A stretch of DNA of 64,000 nucleotides from Uranotaenia lowii (taxonomy: Eukaryota; Arthropoda; Insecta; Diptera; Culicidae), in NCBI RefSeq assembly GCF_029784155.1, contig NC_073693.1, forward strand, positions 111,228,683 to 111,292,682. Direction: 5' to 3'. The notes under the pieces are model-generated. The model ran no database searches. It was not told the origin of the DNA and saw nothing but the letters and a program-made list of their open reading frames with translations. Below are positions 22,470 through 33,650 of the stretch, in pieces. A program made the translations under genes and the position numbers. Numbering within the stretch: position 1 is the stretch's first letter; each line of letters opens with the position of its first letter.

Positions 22470-23258
22470 TTGATGGAAATTCAATTCAAGATGCTGGTGT
22501 TCTTATCTGACATTCTGTCTTTTGTTCAAATCGTGGATGTCGAATCTACAAGGAAGAGTAGGATCGAACAAACGCGGTGGTTCAAAAATTATTCACATTA
22601 TTTGTATTTGTCCTCCTGTCTCCATTTAAGCATGAATTCTTCCAAGTTCTCGCACAAAATGTCGATCCGATTATCAGCGCCTTTTCTAAACACCTCATCA
22701 CACCATTATAGTAAAGCTTTATATTGTACCTACATATTCGATTGAATATGACGGTATTAGACACCTGGAGATGCTCTCCGACCTCACTAATAGTAACTGG
22801 AGAACGAATGCATTCTTTAGAAAATATAGAACCACACCAAAAAGCGCAGAACATATTATATATTGGCTGACAAAGAGAAACAACTGCCCAATACCCTTGA
22901 GTGAATTCTATTTACAGATTGATGAACTTGAAAGTTGCACAAGTGGTTTATATGTATGTTGTGAGGCACTTAAATCACAAAGGTGTACCAAAGAAGTCTA
23001 AACGGCATTTGCCAAGTTACAAAAAGTGCATTGAGGTGCTTTCTTGCTGGCTGGCTGGCTGTCTGGTTGGGTGGGTGCAGCTGCAGGTATGCTACAAAAT
23101 CATATCACCACTTCGAGGTTTAGTTTCAGTTAGAACAACATCTAAGTGTGGCTTTGTGTTGATTACTTGAGTGACATTTTTGATATGAAAGAAGCAATCG
23201 AGCAACAAATTAAACGAGTCTTGACAAACCTCAATTGTTTTAGTTTAGAATCAGGCGC
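22470..23258. other. Intergenic sequence, nothing recognised
   Basis: Several short open frames on both strands without domain features. A short G/C-rich ctggctggctg run occurs near 23045. Confidence 0.4.
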
Positions 23259-23881
23259 AACCCAAGTAACACAGATTAAGCAAACTAGCATTTTGTTATG
23301 GTTTTATTATAGCATTTCATTGTGCAGCTCGTTTTAGGCCGGTTTTACTATAGTCATGATAAATGCTTATATTCATGATTTAAAAATTTGTTTTCAGGTA
23401 GTCTTGAAAATGCTTATAAAGCTTTTAATAAACATATTGTTTCAGTTGTTTTGAATGAGGTAACAATTCTCTGTTAAAACTACAAAAAACACAAACTTAG
23501 TGACAGTTTTCGATCAAGATGTCAAAACAGGTACACGCTGAGGTTATAATGCGCCATCTGACGTCATCTTGAAATCCAAGATGACCAAACATGATCGGAA
23601 ATGGACTACAAATTACATTGATGATAATAATTTTAAAGTTCAGTGAAAGCCGCCATTTGGAATTTCAAGATGGCGTCAGAGAAAGGAATTCAACTGCTAC
23701 TGGTTTTGCCCTTTAACCCAATAACATTGTGAGAGTTCATTGCGATTTTAAGTGATTAACAGCATTTAAAATTTCAGCGGAAGCCGCCATCTTGGATTTC
23801 AAGAAGGCGTCTGGTAGCGAAATTTGATTTCTCTTAGTTAAGCCCTTTATCCAATACCTACATTGTTATGTTATTTGGGTT
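23259..23881. mobile_element. MITE-like element with repeated palindromic motif
   Basis: Ends AACCCAAGTAACA and AACCCAAATAACA (reverse complement of the right end) form a 13-bp inverted repeat with one mismatch. Inside, a hairpin motif of the type GCCATCTTGGATTTCAAGATGGC occurs in three or four degenerate copies (about 23550-23600, 23650-23680, 23785-23815). No clear target duplication was seen. Confidence 0.5.
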
Positions 23882-23884
23882 ATC

Positions 23885-24335
23885 CACCATGGGTGCACGG
23901 ATTCACCGCAGTTTATGCCTAAGTATGTGCTCACATGCAATCTTTGATGATTAGGTATGTATGTACGGTAGCCACTTTGGGTGCACGGTCGTTCCGCAAT
24001 TGTGGCTAAGGCTTCATCAAAATGTCACCGTAAGTTACCGTATATCCAGTCAATGACTGCTGGATGAGACGTTCAAGGAAGCGGACTCGTAAACAGAGGC
24101 GCTTCCGATATCCAAAGGGTTGGGATCGATGGGTCACGAGAAGATATTGCTGAATATTCAACTAACTCACTATGCAAGTCTTAGTCAGTTATAAGAGGAA
24201 ACACATCTTACCTGCCGGCCACGTATGGGATTCGAACCCAAAAGTATTCTTGCCGATACGAATCGAAAACAGTACGCCTGGCATACCAAAACCAGACTCG
24301 CGCCAGCCTATCCGCTAGACCACATCGTCGCTCCT
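23885..24335 (-). mobile_element. tRNA-derived SINE
   Basis: The minus strand begins with a polymerase III A-box-like TGGTCTAGCGG (24322-24312) and a perfect B box GGTTCGAATCC (24238-24228), followed by a ~350 bp body. The A-B distance of about 74 bp is longer than in tRNAs. Confidence 0.6.
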
Positions 24336-24639
24336 AACTCCAAAAATATCGTTTTTTGGCCTAAAAACCAAAACTTACCAACAATTCATTCGAGATCATT
24401 TCAAAGCTTAATTCAGCAAAAAGTGTCAATAAATCCAGGCAAAATTTCATAACAAAATAACTTTTAAAGCTTGCTCCATTTAGAACAAACTTTTGTTCAC
24501 ATTATGGCGATCCTGGTGGACGGATTTGGAAGCTATGGGCACCCACGTGTCGGAAATTTTGTCAGCTTTAACTATGTTTTTTTTTTTAAATTCCGCAAAT
24601 CGACTGTACTTTGTAAATAATCAACATAAAAGCTGAAAG

Positions 24640-25100
24640 AAGGGAAAAAATTATGCACGATTTTTTCCGAAAATCCATTGTGGTCTGCATATAGGCTAGC
24701 TAAACAGCTGAAATTGCCCAAAAATATCGTATGGCGCGTTCTCAAATGGTATAAGGGAAAATTGACGACGTAAGCCTCAATCCCATCGTCGGAGTGGAAC
24801 TGTCGACCGGAAACTTTGTGGTAAGATTTTGAAGACGATAAAGAGGAATTCCAATCTGTCGGAGCCTGAATCCGGTGCTGCCCATAGTACCGTGAGAAGA
24901 ATTCGACTCCGAGAAGGAATCAAATCGTATCGAGCTAGCAAACAGCCAAATCGGACCATAAAAAGAAAAGTGCCGTCCTCGGAAGTTATATGACCAGGTT
25001 CTGACTAAGTTCGACGGGTGTCTTTTGAGGGGCAATGAAACCTTTGTCACGGCTGACTTTTTTTGATTTTTTTTGATTTGGCAGGGCATTTGCAGCTAAG
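24640..25100 (+). pseudogene. mariner/Tc1-type (DD37E-like) transposase relic
   Basis: Reading across three frames gives the helix-turn-helix segment RLAKQLKLPKNIVWRVLKWY, then an STVRRIRLREGIKSYRASKQ-like stretch and finally LTKFDGCL followed by RGNETFV where the active element has a DDET catalytic motif. Stops and frameshifts disrupt it, and the first catalytic Asp is replaced (GN). The sequence style fits the mosquito ITmD37E mariner family. No intact inverted repeats were located. Confidence 0.65.
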
Positions 25101-25479
25101 GCAAAAAAAAACGAATGTTTTCGTTATACATAAGACAACGGCGTCGGAACTATACCAAAAAGCTTGTCTCCAAAAATAAATTTCGCCGTTCATTCGAAAC
25201 CGTAAAAAATAATTTAATCCGAATTATTTCTTAAAAATATGAAGAATATGCTACATATGCATGAAGGAGATCTGAAATCCAATAATAACTAACTGAAATA
25301 CAGGCAATTGTTTTTGTTCCAATTCTAAATGAGCAAGAAAGCTTTATTTTATGATTTCCGTTGAAAAAGAACAAAGTTATGAAGCTGTGAAATGTTGTTT
25401 GTTTGTTGTTTATAAAAAAAAAACCATCTGACGTAAATGTCTTAATGGTTTACTTAATCTAGGTCTATCTAAACATACA
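25100..25479. other. AT-rich sequence between mariner relic and LINE
   Basis: No gene or terminal repeat recognised. Confidence 0.4.
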
Positions 25480-28140
25480 TCAAAGTTTTCTTATTAGCTA
25501 GTTCTTAATTGGTCACTAATGCTGGATTCGATCAAGCGTTTAAAGGTTGCAGTTGAGGCATTAAAGTCAAAGAGAGCATAGTTGCGTAAGAAGCTTACTT
25601 TTGCAGAACACAGGGGTTCATTGCTACCATAGCGCGTATTTCTTGATTCCAGTGATAGCCAGTCACGATTTCGCAGGGTTCTCTCTGGAGCACAAATATG
25701 ACAGCGCGAGAGAATCCAAGAGCAATCGATTTCGTTTTTGAGAATTTTCGCCACAAACAGTGATTGGCCAATATTATGGCGATTCGACAGCGTGTGGAGG
25801 TCAAGCAAAGCGCAGCGTTGTGCATAAGGTGGCAGATTTCGAGGATTATCCCACGGTAGATCACGCAGAGCATAACGTACGAATTTTCGTTGAACCGCTT
25901 CGAAACGCGCCACCCGTGTAGTTTCGAATGACCACCACACCAGATTTGCAGATTCTAAAATTGAACGAACCAGGCAGCAATATAGAGCTCGTAGACAAAC
26001 AGGATCTGTAAATTCTTTACTCAGACGTATGACAAACCCCAGCATTCGGTTGGCCTTTTCAAGTGTAGCACAGTAGTGTTCCTTGAATGTCATATGACTA
26101 TCCAAAACAACGCCAAGGTCATTTATTTGATTAACACGTTGTAGAAGTTCGCCCTGGATATTATATTCGTACAAAAATGGAAGTTTCTTGCGTCCAAATG
26201 TTACGATAAAGCATTTAGAAACGCTTAAGGCCAGTAGGTTGACAGCACACCAGTTAACTACTGTATCGAGGAATTGCTGTAGTTTCTGACAATCTGCCAA
26301 ACTGTTAACGTTCAGAAAAATTTTCGAATCGTCCGCGTACATAAGTACTCCGCATCCAACAAGCAGCATGTTAATATCATTGCAGAACAGGGTGAGTAAT
26401 AAAGGGCCCAAATTACTTCCTTGCTTGCGGCCCAAATTTGCGTTCTAGCTTTAAAAGTAAAATTAAGTGATTAACTGAGTCAAACGTCGCAGTGATGTCC
26501 GTGTAAATTGCGTCGACTTGTTTGCCACAATCCATATTAGATATGCAGAATGATATGAATACTGCCAGATTAGACGTTACCGAGCGTTTCGGAAAAAAAC
26601 CGTGTTGATTGTCCGAAATCCAGTTCCTGCAGGCTGAAAACATAACATCGTTGACAATCCTCTCTAGGACCTTCGAGCAGGCAGCTAGTGATGTGACACC
26701 ACGATAATTGCGAACCTCTTGCTTTTCATCCTTTTTGAAGACTGGGCTCATGAAAGATCTTTTCCAGGTGGCAGGGAACTGTTGTTGTTGTAAGGACAGA
26801 TTGAAAATATAAGTCAGGGGCTTAACAAGTATAGTGCAACACTTTTTCAAAACGCACGCAGGTATTCCATCCTGTCCGGCTGAGGTAGAGTATTTTAAGT
26901 TTTAGATAGCCTCTAAAACCATATCCTCTCTAACAACAAACACGTTGGGGTTTCACACATCGGTGGGCAATCGTGTCATGGCTGCGCTAATTTGTTCTTC
27001 TGTTGGCGATTGAATTGAAAATATACTAGAGAAATGCTTTGCTGAAAGGATACATTTGTCAGCAGATGATTTTGCAATTCTGTTATCTAAATGTACCTCC
27101 GCAGGTAGGCCAGATTCTTTCCTTTTGGATTTAACAAAATTCCAAAACTTTTTTGGGTTCCGACGAAGCTCACTTTGAGTCCGATTCACATAGCGATGAT
27201 AGCTTAATCGATTGAAGATTCGATATTTTCTGGTAGCATCATTAAGTTAAGATTTTATAAATGGGCATCTAGAATTCGTAAATGTTCGAAGCAATTTCGA
27301 GCGCAGCTGTTTCAGTCGTTTTAAGCGAAAATTGGTCCAAGAAGGTCTAAGTAGAGGTCGAACCATGGGCACAGATTTGTCAAAAACATCGTCCATAATT
27401 GCGCAGAATGAACTAACAGCTACGTCTACACTAGTATATCTTTGAAGATTTGTCCAGTCCACTTCAGATGGACATAGATTCATGAGATCGAAATCAGCAC
27501 GACGGAAGCCACGTGCAGATGGGTCGAAAGCTTCAACAAAAGCGACCGGACTCAGGAATGCAATGTTGAACTCAAGCGGAGGATGGTATACGTCTATTAG
27601 TACCACGGTATAACTTGCTTCAATTACGGTGCTGTTCAAGATTGAGTCATCCGTAAAAACCAAATCCAACGTCTGATTTTGAAAATTTTTTTTATACCGT
27701 TTCGTTGATGAAGTCCGTTCAATACAGCTCCGTCCAAAAAAGTAGTACTCGCCATATTTAGTACGATAGACCGATCAAAAGTGAACTTTGTTCATAGGAC
27801 ACTTTCACCCACAAATTTTCAATGTTACCGGAATTACTCATTGTGAATATCGATGAGCTAAACTTACATGAAACGGCTATCAGCACTCCTCCACCCCGAC
27901 TACGAAAACTGTTAGAGCCATTCCTATCGCATCGATACACGGTGTAATCCGGGCTGAATAGTTGGCTGGATGGTACTGTTGCATCAAGCCAGGTTTCGGT
28001 GAAAGCGTAGATGTCATAATCGAGCTCTGATGTGGAAACGAAACATTCCAAAATTTTCGATTTCAAGCCACGAACATTCTGATAGTATATGCGCACACCG
28101 TCAGCAAAGTTCCCATCATCAGGGTGGACTCTGCAAATCT
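25480..28140 (-). pseudogene. Degenerate non-LTR retrotransposon (jockey/CR1 group), 5'-truncated
   Basis: On the minus strand it starts with an endonuclease (YYQNVRGLKSK at about 28090, TETWLD, RGGGVLIAVS), then reverse transcriptase pieces: FMSPVFKKDEKQEVRNYRGV, HGFFPKRSVTSNL, TDITATFDSV, QGSNLGPLL and the catalytic YADD, then the C-terminal domain to 25494. Frameshifts separate the pieces (endonuclease 28096-27758 and 27669-27247, linker 27189-26953, RT 26850-26413 and 26435-25494). The usual DF.KAFD has become TATFD, and about 50 residues between the palm helix and QGS are missing, so it cannot be active. Clade (Loner, CR1 or jockey) cannot be settled by eye. Confidence 0.85.
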
Positions 28141-28870
28141 AACCGAATCTATCTCGAATAATAAACATGTCAAAAATCTTCTAAAATACATATTTTTTAG
28201 GTCGTAAAAATGAAAAAAAAAAACATTTCATTTATGGAGAAGACCTGAAGACCCCGGCGCAAATTGTCAGATAATTAAAAAAAAACACCCATAAACCAAA
28301 TTTGAAATTAGAAACTTGCATTCGCAACTGTTTCAAAGTTATCTCCATTGAGCTGAATTCTCTAAATAGTGCGCAAAACGCACGTTCCACAGTTGAAAGC
28401 ACGGTGTTTGGTGCAGACGATTTGCCATGTTGGTGAAAATACTTTTTAAAAAAAATCAAAATCAAAAAGAATGTCTTTTCTTAAAATTTGTTAGAATCCA
28501 ATTTGAAATCAATAGAAAACCACGTACAATTAGATTAGATTGATTGACTGGTTTGAATTCACATAAAAAATAATCCGTCGTTTAAGAGGATTTTATTCAA
28601 CGCGAAACAATCAAACATAGACATTGTTCGATTCCTGTTTCTTCATCATGTTACCTCAGAAACCACGTGGATTTCAAATGGAAGATTTTAGATCCATGAT
28701 TGAAAATCATTGGATTTTCTCCCTTTTTTGTCTTTACTTTCGGTAATGGTCTCTTTTATTTTTCTTTACCTTTGGTAATAATATGAAAATAAACTAAATT
28801 TCATCGTTTATAAGATTTATTTCCACTATTGTTAGGCACACTATCCCAACCATTTATTTATAACAAAAAA
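28141..28870. other. AT-rich intergenic sequence
   Basis: No gene, splice pattern or repeat ends recognised. Confidence 0.4.
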
Positions 28871-28874
28871 AAAA

Positions 28875-29179
28875 TCAATTCTTGCAACGAGTTGGTTTGA
28901 GGAATCCTGTAGAAATAGAAAAATATTTAATAATAAAAATGGAATCATCAAAACGATGAATAATTAAGCTAGTTAGGTAGGACAACAAACTTCCATCTGG
29001 GGCCACTTGACTGCATTCATCTCCAACACCTCCAAAATCTTCCTGATTAGAATCGTCTCCCCGGTTTTCCTCGTGATGCTTCGAAGCTGGAAACAAACTA
29101 AACATTGATTCTGAACTATAAATCAATTTTCGACAGGGAAATCAATACAACATCACTTACCTTCACGCTCCCTAGGGTT
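28875..29179 (-). CDS. Possible 3' exons of a small cysteine-containing peptide gene
   Basis: Three phase-compatible segments lie on the minus strand: 29179-29161 (donor gtaagt), 29086-28991 (acceptor tttccag, donor gtttgt) and 28906-28875 (acceptor ttctacag). Joined, they give an acidic stretch followed by ECSQVAPDG and a basic tail with one more Cys. The first segment's own acceptor (cctatag) is weak and no upstream exon or signal peptide was found. Not similar to anything I recognise; the Cys...PDG.F..P..C spacing vaguely recalls a peritrophin fragment. Could be chance. Confidence 0.3.
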
Positions 29180-30100
29180 CTATAGGACGTCCAACGTGGA
29201 CTACTGCTCGTCCTTCGACGCTTAATGCATTTTTGAAGCAAAAAATCGAGTAATCTTACTGACAACCTTTTTCCTACAACAATTCTAATTTCTGAATTAT
29301 TTTGCGTGTAGGTAAAACTTTATTATTTCCAATCTTATTAATAAGGGATATACCTTAACTAACAATCGATTCCAGAACAAACACTAAATGTAGTTCAATT
29401 TCGGAGAAAAGTTTTAATTTTGTTCATAATATTTCTCTGAAGTTTGCTGGTTCCGAAATGATTGTCTCTTTTCGGTACATCCTTTTCAAAGAACATTTCA
29501 CGGGCCATTCTTGTGACGGCTGTCTCATTTGCGATTGTGATTAGTCAGTATCGAAGAAGTTTAGCCTGTTGCCATTAGATCGTGAAGATACCTTATCCCG
29601 GAGTAGTACCCATTGTCGAAGTACAACTTGTTCTACACATTCATCCCAGCGATTGTGGGATTTTAAATACATTGATGCTGAATTATGATTAAATGGAATG
29701 TTTCAAATGATATTTACACAGTTTGGGTTCTGCATTATTTCCAAGTTCTACAGTTTATAGTGGTTATGAGTAGTCAATCAAGATATGCTATTAAAGAATT
29801 TGCATCACTTTCACGTGCCACACTGTATTTCATGTGTATTGTAACATTTTTTAATATTTTTTTTAAATGTAACTCGTAAATTTACTGTAATTTTAAACTT
29901 GTGATCAGGGATCCAAAATTTCATATTTTCCTTCTTTATCCTTTTATTTGTACAACGATGTATTTATTTCAAACGAATGTTGCAAAATAGCACAAGATGA
30001 TTACAATAGTATTCATGATTGACGCCAATGAAAAAAAATCACAGTTTTGGTTTCCTTAAATTTAGATTTGTCGAACACCTATGTACAAGTTTTGTGCTCC
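29180..30100. other. Intergenic sequence
   Basis: No convincing gene. A short minus-strand frame at about 29420-29540 has ordinary-looking amino acids but no start, splice sites or known domain. Confidence 0.35.
29943..29948 (-). terminator. Possible poly(A) signal of CTL-3
   Basis: AATAAA on the minus strand about 160 bp beyond the CTL-3 stop. Confidence 0.4.
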
Positions 30101-30107
30101 ATCTAGT

Positions 30108-30723
30108 TCAATATTCCGGTCGAACAAACTCGCAAATGTAGCGCTGATTCCAGTCACAGGGCACATCATTCCAGACCACTCCACCCCAGCGCCCGATCTC
30201 CAGACAGTTTTCGTTTCCTCCGGCATTGTCCGGCTGCCCCGGTGAATAATTAAAATAACCGGACAAATAACCGACCGGTTTGTTGGTGGAAATCCAGATA
30301 AAGTGTCCCTCGCTACCCAGATCGGTTCCCCCGATGAACCAGGGACCTTTCTGATTGTTCGATTTGGCGATAGCTTGTTCTATCAACTGGGAATCTTCTT
30401 CCGATGTGATGGTGGCCAAACGATGCCCATAACTCTGACACAATCGCCATGCCGTGTGAAAGTTCACCTCCCGGTTGTTGTGCACAAAGTATTGCTTTTT
30501 ATACTTCACTGGTTGTCGCGTGTCCGGACAAAGGTTTCCGAAGGATGAATCTGAGGAGAGAAAACATTATAAATCAATACAACAAATCAGAAGATCAATA
30601 AAATGTCTTTTCGAATTGTAAACACCTACAATCATCTTCCTCAATGATGGGAGATGCGCGAGATAATTCCATTAACGATGCGAAGAGTAACAGACATACT
30701 AAGAAAAACAACGTGTTGCTCAT
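30108..30723 (-). CDS. Secreted C-type lectin (CTL-3), QPD type, two exons
   Basis: Exon 1 is 30723-30630 (ATG, signal peptide SNTLFFLVCLLLFASL, then acidic PIIEEDD) and exon 2 is 30550-30108, joined in phase 1, giving 178 residues. The lectin domain runs from CPDTRQPVKYKKQYFVHN through TAWRLC, WFIGGTDLG, a QPD motif, ENCLEIG, VVWNDVPC and YICEF. Both the QPD and WND calcium motifs are intact, so galactose-type binding is predicted. The promoter has a TATA box, an initiator and a perfect kB site, indicating infection-inducible expression. It lies 683 bp downstream of protease SP-1 on the same strand, and its exon 2 acceptor is phase-compatible with a donor at the end of SP-1. Gene structure is strongly supported. 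Confidence 0.92.
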
Positions 30724-30745
30724 TTTGCTTTAAGTGTTTGGATTG

Positions 30746-30751
30746 AACTGA
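30746..30751 (-). promoter_or_regulatory. Initiator of CTL-3
   Basis: TCAGTT on the minus strand (arthropod TCAGT initiator), 31 bp downstream of the TATA element and about 25 nt before the ATG. Confidence 0.6.
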
Positions 30752-30772
30752 ATAACCAGAGCGCGATCGATC

Positions 30773-30780
30773 ATATTTAT
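30773..30780 (-). promoter_or_regulatory. TATA box of CTL-3
   Basis: ATAAATAT on the minus strand at the canonical distance from the initiator. Confidence 0.6.
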
Positions 30781-30801
30781 GAATTCATAGGGCTCAAGAC
30801 A

Positions 30802-30812
30802 GGGGATTCCCC
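30802..30812. promoter_or_regulatory. NF-kB (Rel) site upstream of CTL-3
   Basis: GGGGATTCCCC is a perfect palindromic Rel site about 80 bp upstream of the start codon and 22 bp beyond the TATA box. A second weaker GGGAATTTTT follows at about 30819. Confidence 0.72.
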
Positions 30813-30824
30813 TTCGAAGGGAAT

Positions 30825-31405
30825 TTTTTTTCTTCATGCGCTGGTCTGAATTCGAGAGTATGCTGAAGTTTCTTTTGTTTGAACTAATTTTTATAACCCA
30901 AAACGCTCAACTACATTTGCATCTTTATATTCACGAAAAGCCATTTGGCTACAGAACAACTTCGACTGAATAACAAACTAAAGTATGATTGCTTCCCTGT
31001 TTTTTTAAATAAGTGTAGAATATTGATGAGGTAACAAATTGCAACGATCACTCATTTTGCTGTTGTTAAAATGGCAGGAGGCATGAATTATTATTTTCTT
31101 ATATTTATTTTAGCCACTTTAACTAGTAGTTCAGTTCCAGGTTGTCATTGTGATGTAAAAAAAAATTGTTTGCAAAATTTTTGAATTGGATTTCATGAAG
31201 CAAGAAATTGCTGAACCATGATCATGATTTCTGAACGCTGAAAATTCAAATATTTTCCGAGTATATCCGTTGTTTATAAGATGTTGGTCGACTATCTGAA
31301 TACATCGAGTGAAAATTGTCTCCTCCTGATTAAATTAATATGAAAACATTGACAGAGTTACGCAATGTATTACCTACTTAATTTGATTAACATATTTCTT
31401 TCATC
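30825..31405. other. Sequence between SP-1 and CTL-3
   Basis: AT-rich, no gene. It would be the intron of any SP-1 to CTL-3 chimeric transcript. Confidence 0.4.
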
Positions 31406-32317
31406 TTATTGTCTACCAACCAGCTGAAATAACAACCATTGCAACGTCAAACAATACTCACTTGAGTTACTACGAATCCACCGCTTATACTTGACAACAT
31501 CTGTGTATACCGAATAATCCCTGGAACTGCACAATCCATCGTCCGAGGATTTAGCAGCCGTGAATGAAATGATCCCCAACAGGAACCAATGATCGTTGAC
31601 GTTTCGGAAAAATCCTCCTCCACTGTCGCCATTACATGCGTTGGTCCCATTTCGGAACCCTGCACAGAACATATCCTCAGTCAGAGTGGTACCAAATGCT
31701 TCCGGATTGCTTCGGGTACAGACATCTCTGGACACAACTGGGGCTCGTGCGGATCGAAGCACATCGGAAACCTTATTCTTCTCCGTATAGCCCCAACCCA
31801 CAATTGTTCCAACCGTTGTGTCGGAAATCAGCGAAAATGTGGGTAAACAGGCTGGTTGCACAAACTTTCCATACTTTACCGGTTGCACGGTAATCAGAAG
31901 AGCGATGTCGTGATCGTGCCGTTGTCCGTTGAAGCCCTGACGGATGATTATACTACTGATTCCGTGTTCCTGTTCCGAGTCGGAAACCTTACTCATCAAA
32001 TGTTTCCCCACTCGGATCGCCAAATCACTGACCGATCGGGGAGTCCCCGTGCCAGGAATCGTGGCGCAATGGGCCGAAGTCAGAACCACACTCTGACCCA
32101 CCAAAGTTCCACCGCAGATGTATTGCCGGGAAGGCGCCAGCTGATAGATGGCCGTATGCCATGGATAATCACCAGGTTGAACTGCAGTCCCACTGGTGAT
32201 GAGAGAGCGCGTTTTGATCTGCCTTACTCCACAACCGAGTTGTTGCGTCTCGATTGAGCCGAAAGGAGAGATCACAACGAGTACGATACCGATCCTGAAC
32301 GCGACCGCGAGATTCAT
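31406..32317 (-). CDS. Secreted chymotrypsin-fold serine protease (SP-1)
   Basis: From the ATG at 32317 (chosen because it opens the signal peptide NLAVAFRIGIVLVVIS; the frame extends upstream without features) the readable product is 303 residues. The catalytic triad is complete: LTSAHC (His), HDIALL (Asp) and GDSGGG (Ser). The residue at chymotrypsin position 189 is Asn (NACNGDS), not trypsin's Asp. The activation region reads RSLITSG instead of R-IVGG, and there is no clip domain. This matches a mosquito/Drosophila N189 group (gd-like or CLIPE-like proteases). After WIRSNS a strong donor (gtgagt, exon end 31462) precedes a hydrophobic tail to the stop at 31406, so the true C-terminus may come from a downstream exon, possibly that of CTL-3. 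It probably acts in an extracellular immune cascade; substrate unknown. Confidence 0.86.
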   Translation of the reverse strand: MNLAVAFRIGIVLVVISPFGSIETQQLGCGVRQIKTRSLITSGTAVQPGDYPWHTAIYQLAPSRQYICGGTLVGQSVVLTSAHCATIPGTGTPRSVSDLAIRVGKHLMSKVSDSEQEHGISSIIIRQGFNGQRHDHDIALLITVQPVKYGKFVQPACLPTFSLISDTTVGTIVGWGYTEKNKVSDVLRSARAPVVSRDVCTRSNPEAFGTTLTEDMFCAGFRNGTNACNGDSGGGFFRNVNDHWFLLGIISFTAAKSSDDGLCSSRDYSVYTDVVKYKRWIRSNSSEYCLTLQWLLFQLVGRQ

Positions 32318-32375
32318 GTTGAACTGATAGAGGTTTGTTTTGCGGATCGCGGAAGATGCTACAAGACAGAAAGCC

Positions 32376-32385
32376 GGGGATTTTT
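32376..32385. promoter_or_regulatory. kB-like site near SP-1 start
   Basis: GGGGATTTTT fits the looser insect Rel consensus GGGRAYYYYY, 59-68 bp upstream of the SP-1 ATG, so it may lie in the 5' leader or core promoter. Confidence 0.35.
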
Positions 32386-32449
32386 TTCTCCGGGTCAAAG
32401 GAATTGAGACAAACATAAGACGTTTACTCACCGTGTGAATATAAGAAAG

Positions 32450-33650
32450 TCAATAATGAAAGAGTAGCAACTACAATATAACTTAAATAGTAAGCATACC
32501 GGCATTTGCTATCTATATACTTACTTACTCTGGAAGAGTGGGGAAACGTGGACCACTCTACATCTCTCAGCTGAGTATTGAGATATAAATTTCAATCCAA
32601 CTGTCATCGTCGTAGCTTTGCGGACGAATAATTTTCTTTATGTTGTTCAATGTACGATTCATATGCTTCTTTTCTTTAACACTAGAAAGACCGCACCAGT
32701 CAAAATGACTGATTTAACACTTTGTTTGTTGAATACCTTTTAATTATTCGTTTTTAAAATTCACAAAAAATATGACTTTTCATGAATTTTCAATGTCTAC
32801 AAATCTGTATTTTTTATTTCTCTTAAGCAAAATAAAGGAGATCGAAGTAAGCTGCGGTCGAGTACAGTCGATTTTCTCTCACGGTCCTGATTTGTCGCGT
32901 TTTCAGTGGTTTTCCAAAATAAGTTTTTCCTCGATTTGTTGCATAAATGTATCAACTTTAAGTGAAATAACGCGGATTAAACGACACTTTTTTTTAAAAA
33001 CTGGTGACTTTTGAAAGAAATGCATAAATGAAAGTTATGGCATAAGGCAATTTTATGTTGACCATGCAGTGCGAGAAACGGAAACAATCGTGTTGATTGT
33101 TTTGCTGGAATTGCTTGTTTTGCTGCAGAGAAAGTTTAATAGTGCTTAAATGGAGATTTTCTTTCGCTTTAAGTGGTATTGTTAGGAAAAAACTAAACGG
33201 AATTCATTTATGATTCTTTTGAATGTGTTTATTGGATATTTTAAAGAGCATGTCAGGCCGACAAAATCGGGGATAAAAATCTGATGGTTTTGATATGTTT
33301 TTTTTTTTTTGCTGGATAAAGTGGCTAGTTTTGATAATGTCGATAATAAAATGGGCCAAACAAATTTGTTTGGTATTGGAATTCACTTAAATGAAAATTG
33401 AGTGTCACCCACGGATTAGTAAAATCAGAACAAAGCATATCCGAGTTGGGGTCATCAAGTTTATTCAAGCTAGTATTGAGTTCTTTCATTAAGAATCCTT
33501 TTGATAGTTGCTTCCGCATTAATTAAGCTGTAAAAAATGACGGATTTTATTTTTTCGTTTCGGAAAATTTACTTAAAAGATTTGAACATATTTTGAGAAA
33601 CCGTGTCACATTTGTTATTCATGTTTTTGGTATATTTTCACAGTGCTAAG
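32450..33650. other. Intergenic sequence with an old repeat fragment
   Basis: At 32525-32690 a fragment matches the left end of the repeat at 50044 (shared 'ccaactgtcatcgtcg' text). No gene seen in the rest. Confidence 0.45.

Noticed and set aside
28991..29161. VCCPT clip-domain-like ending in an alternative frame
   Set aside because: It requires reading past a good splice donor and lacks the other clip cysteines; the spliced alternative is more consistent.
29420..29540. Minus-strand frame with MAREMFFEKDV-like text
   Set aside because: No start, splice sites or recognised domain; too short to support.
31589..32257. Several plus-strand open frames over SP-1
   Set aside because: Antisense shadows of the GC-richer protease exon without known domains.
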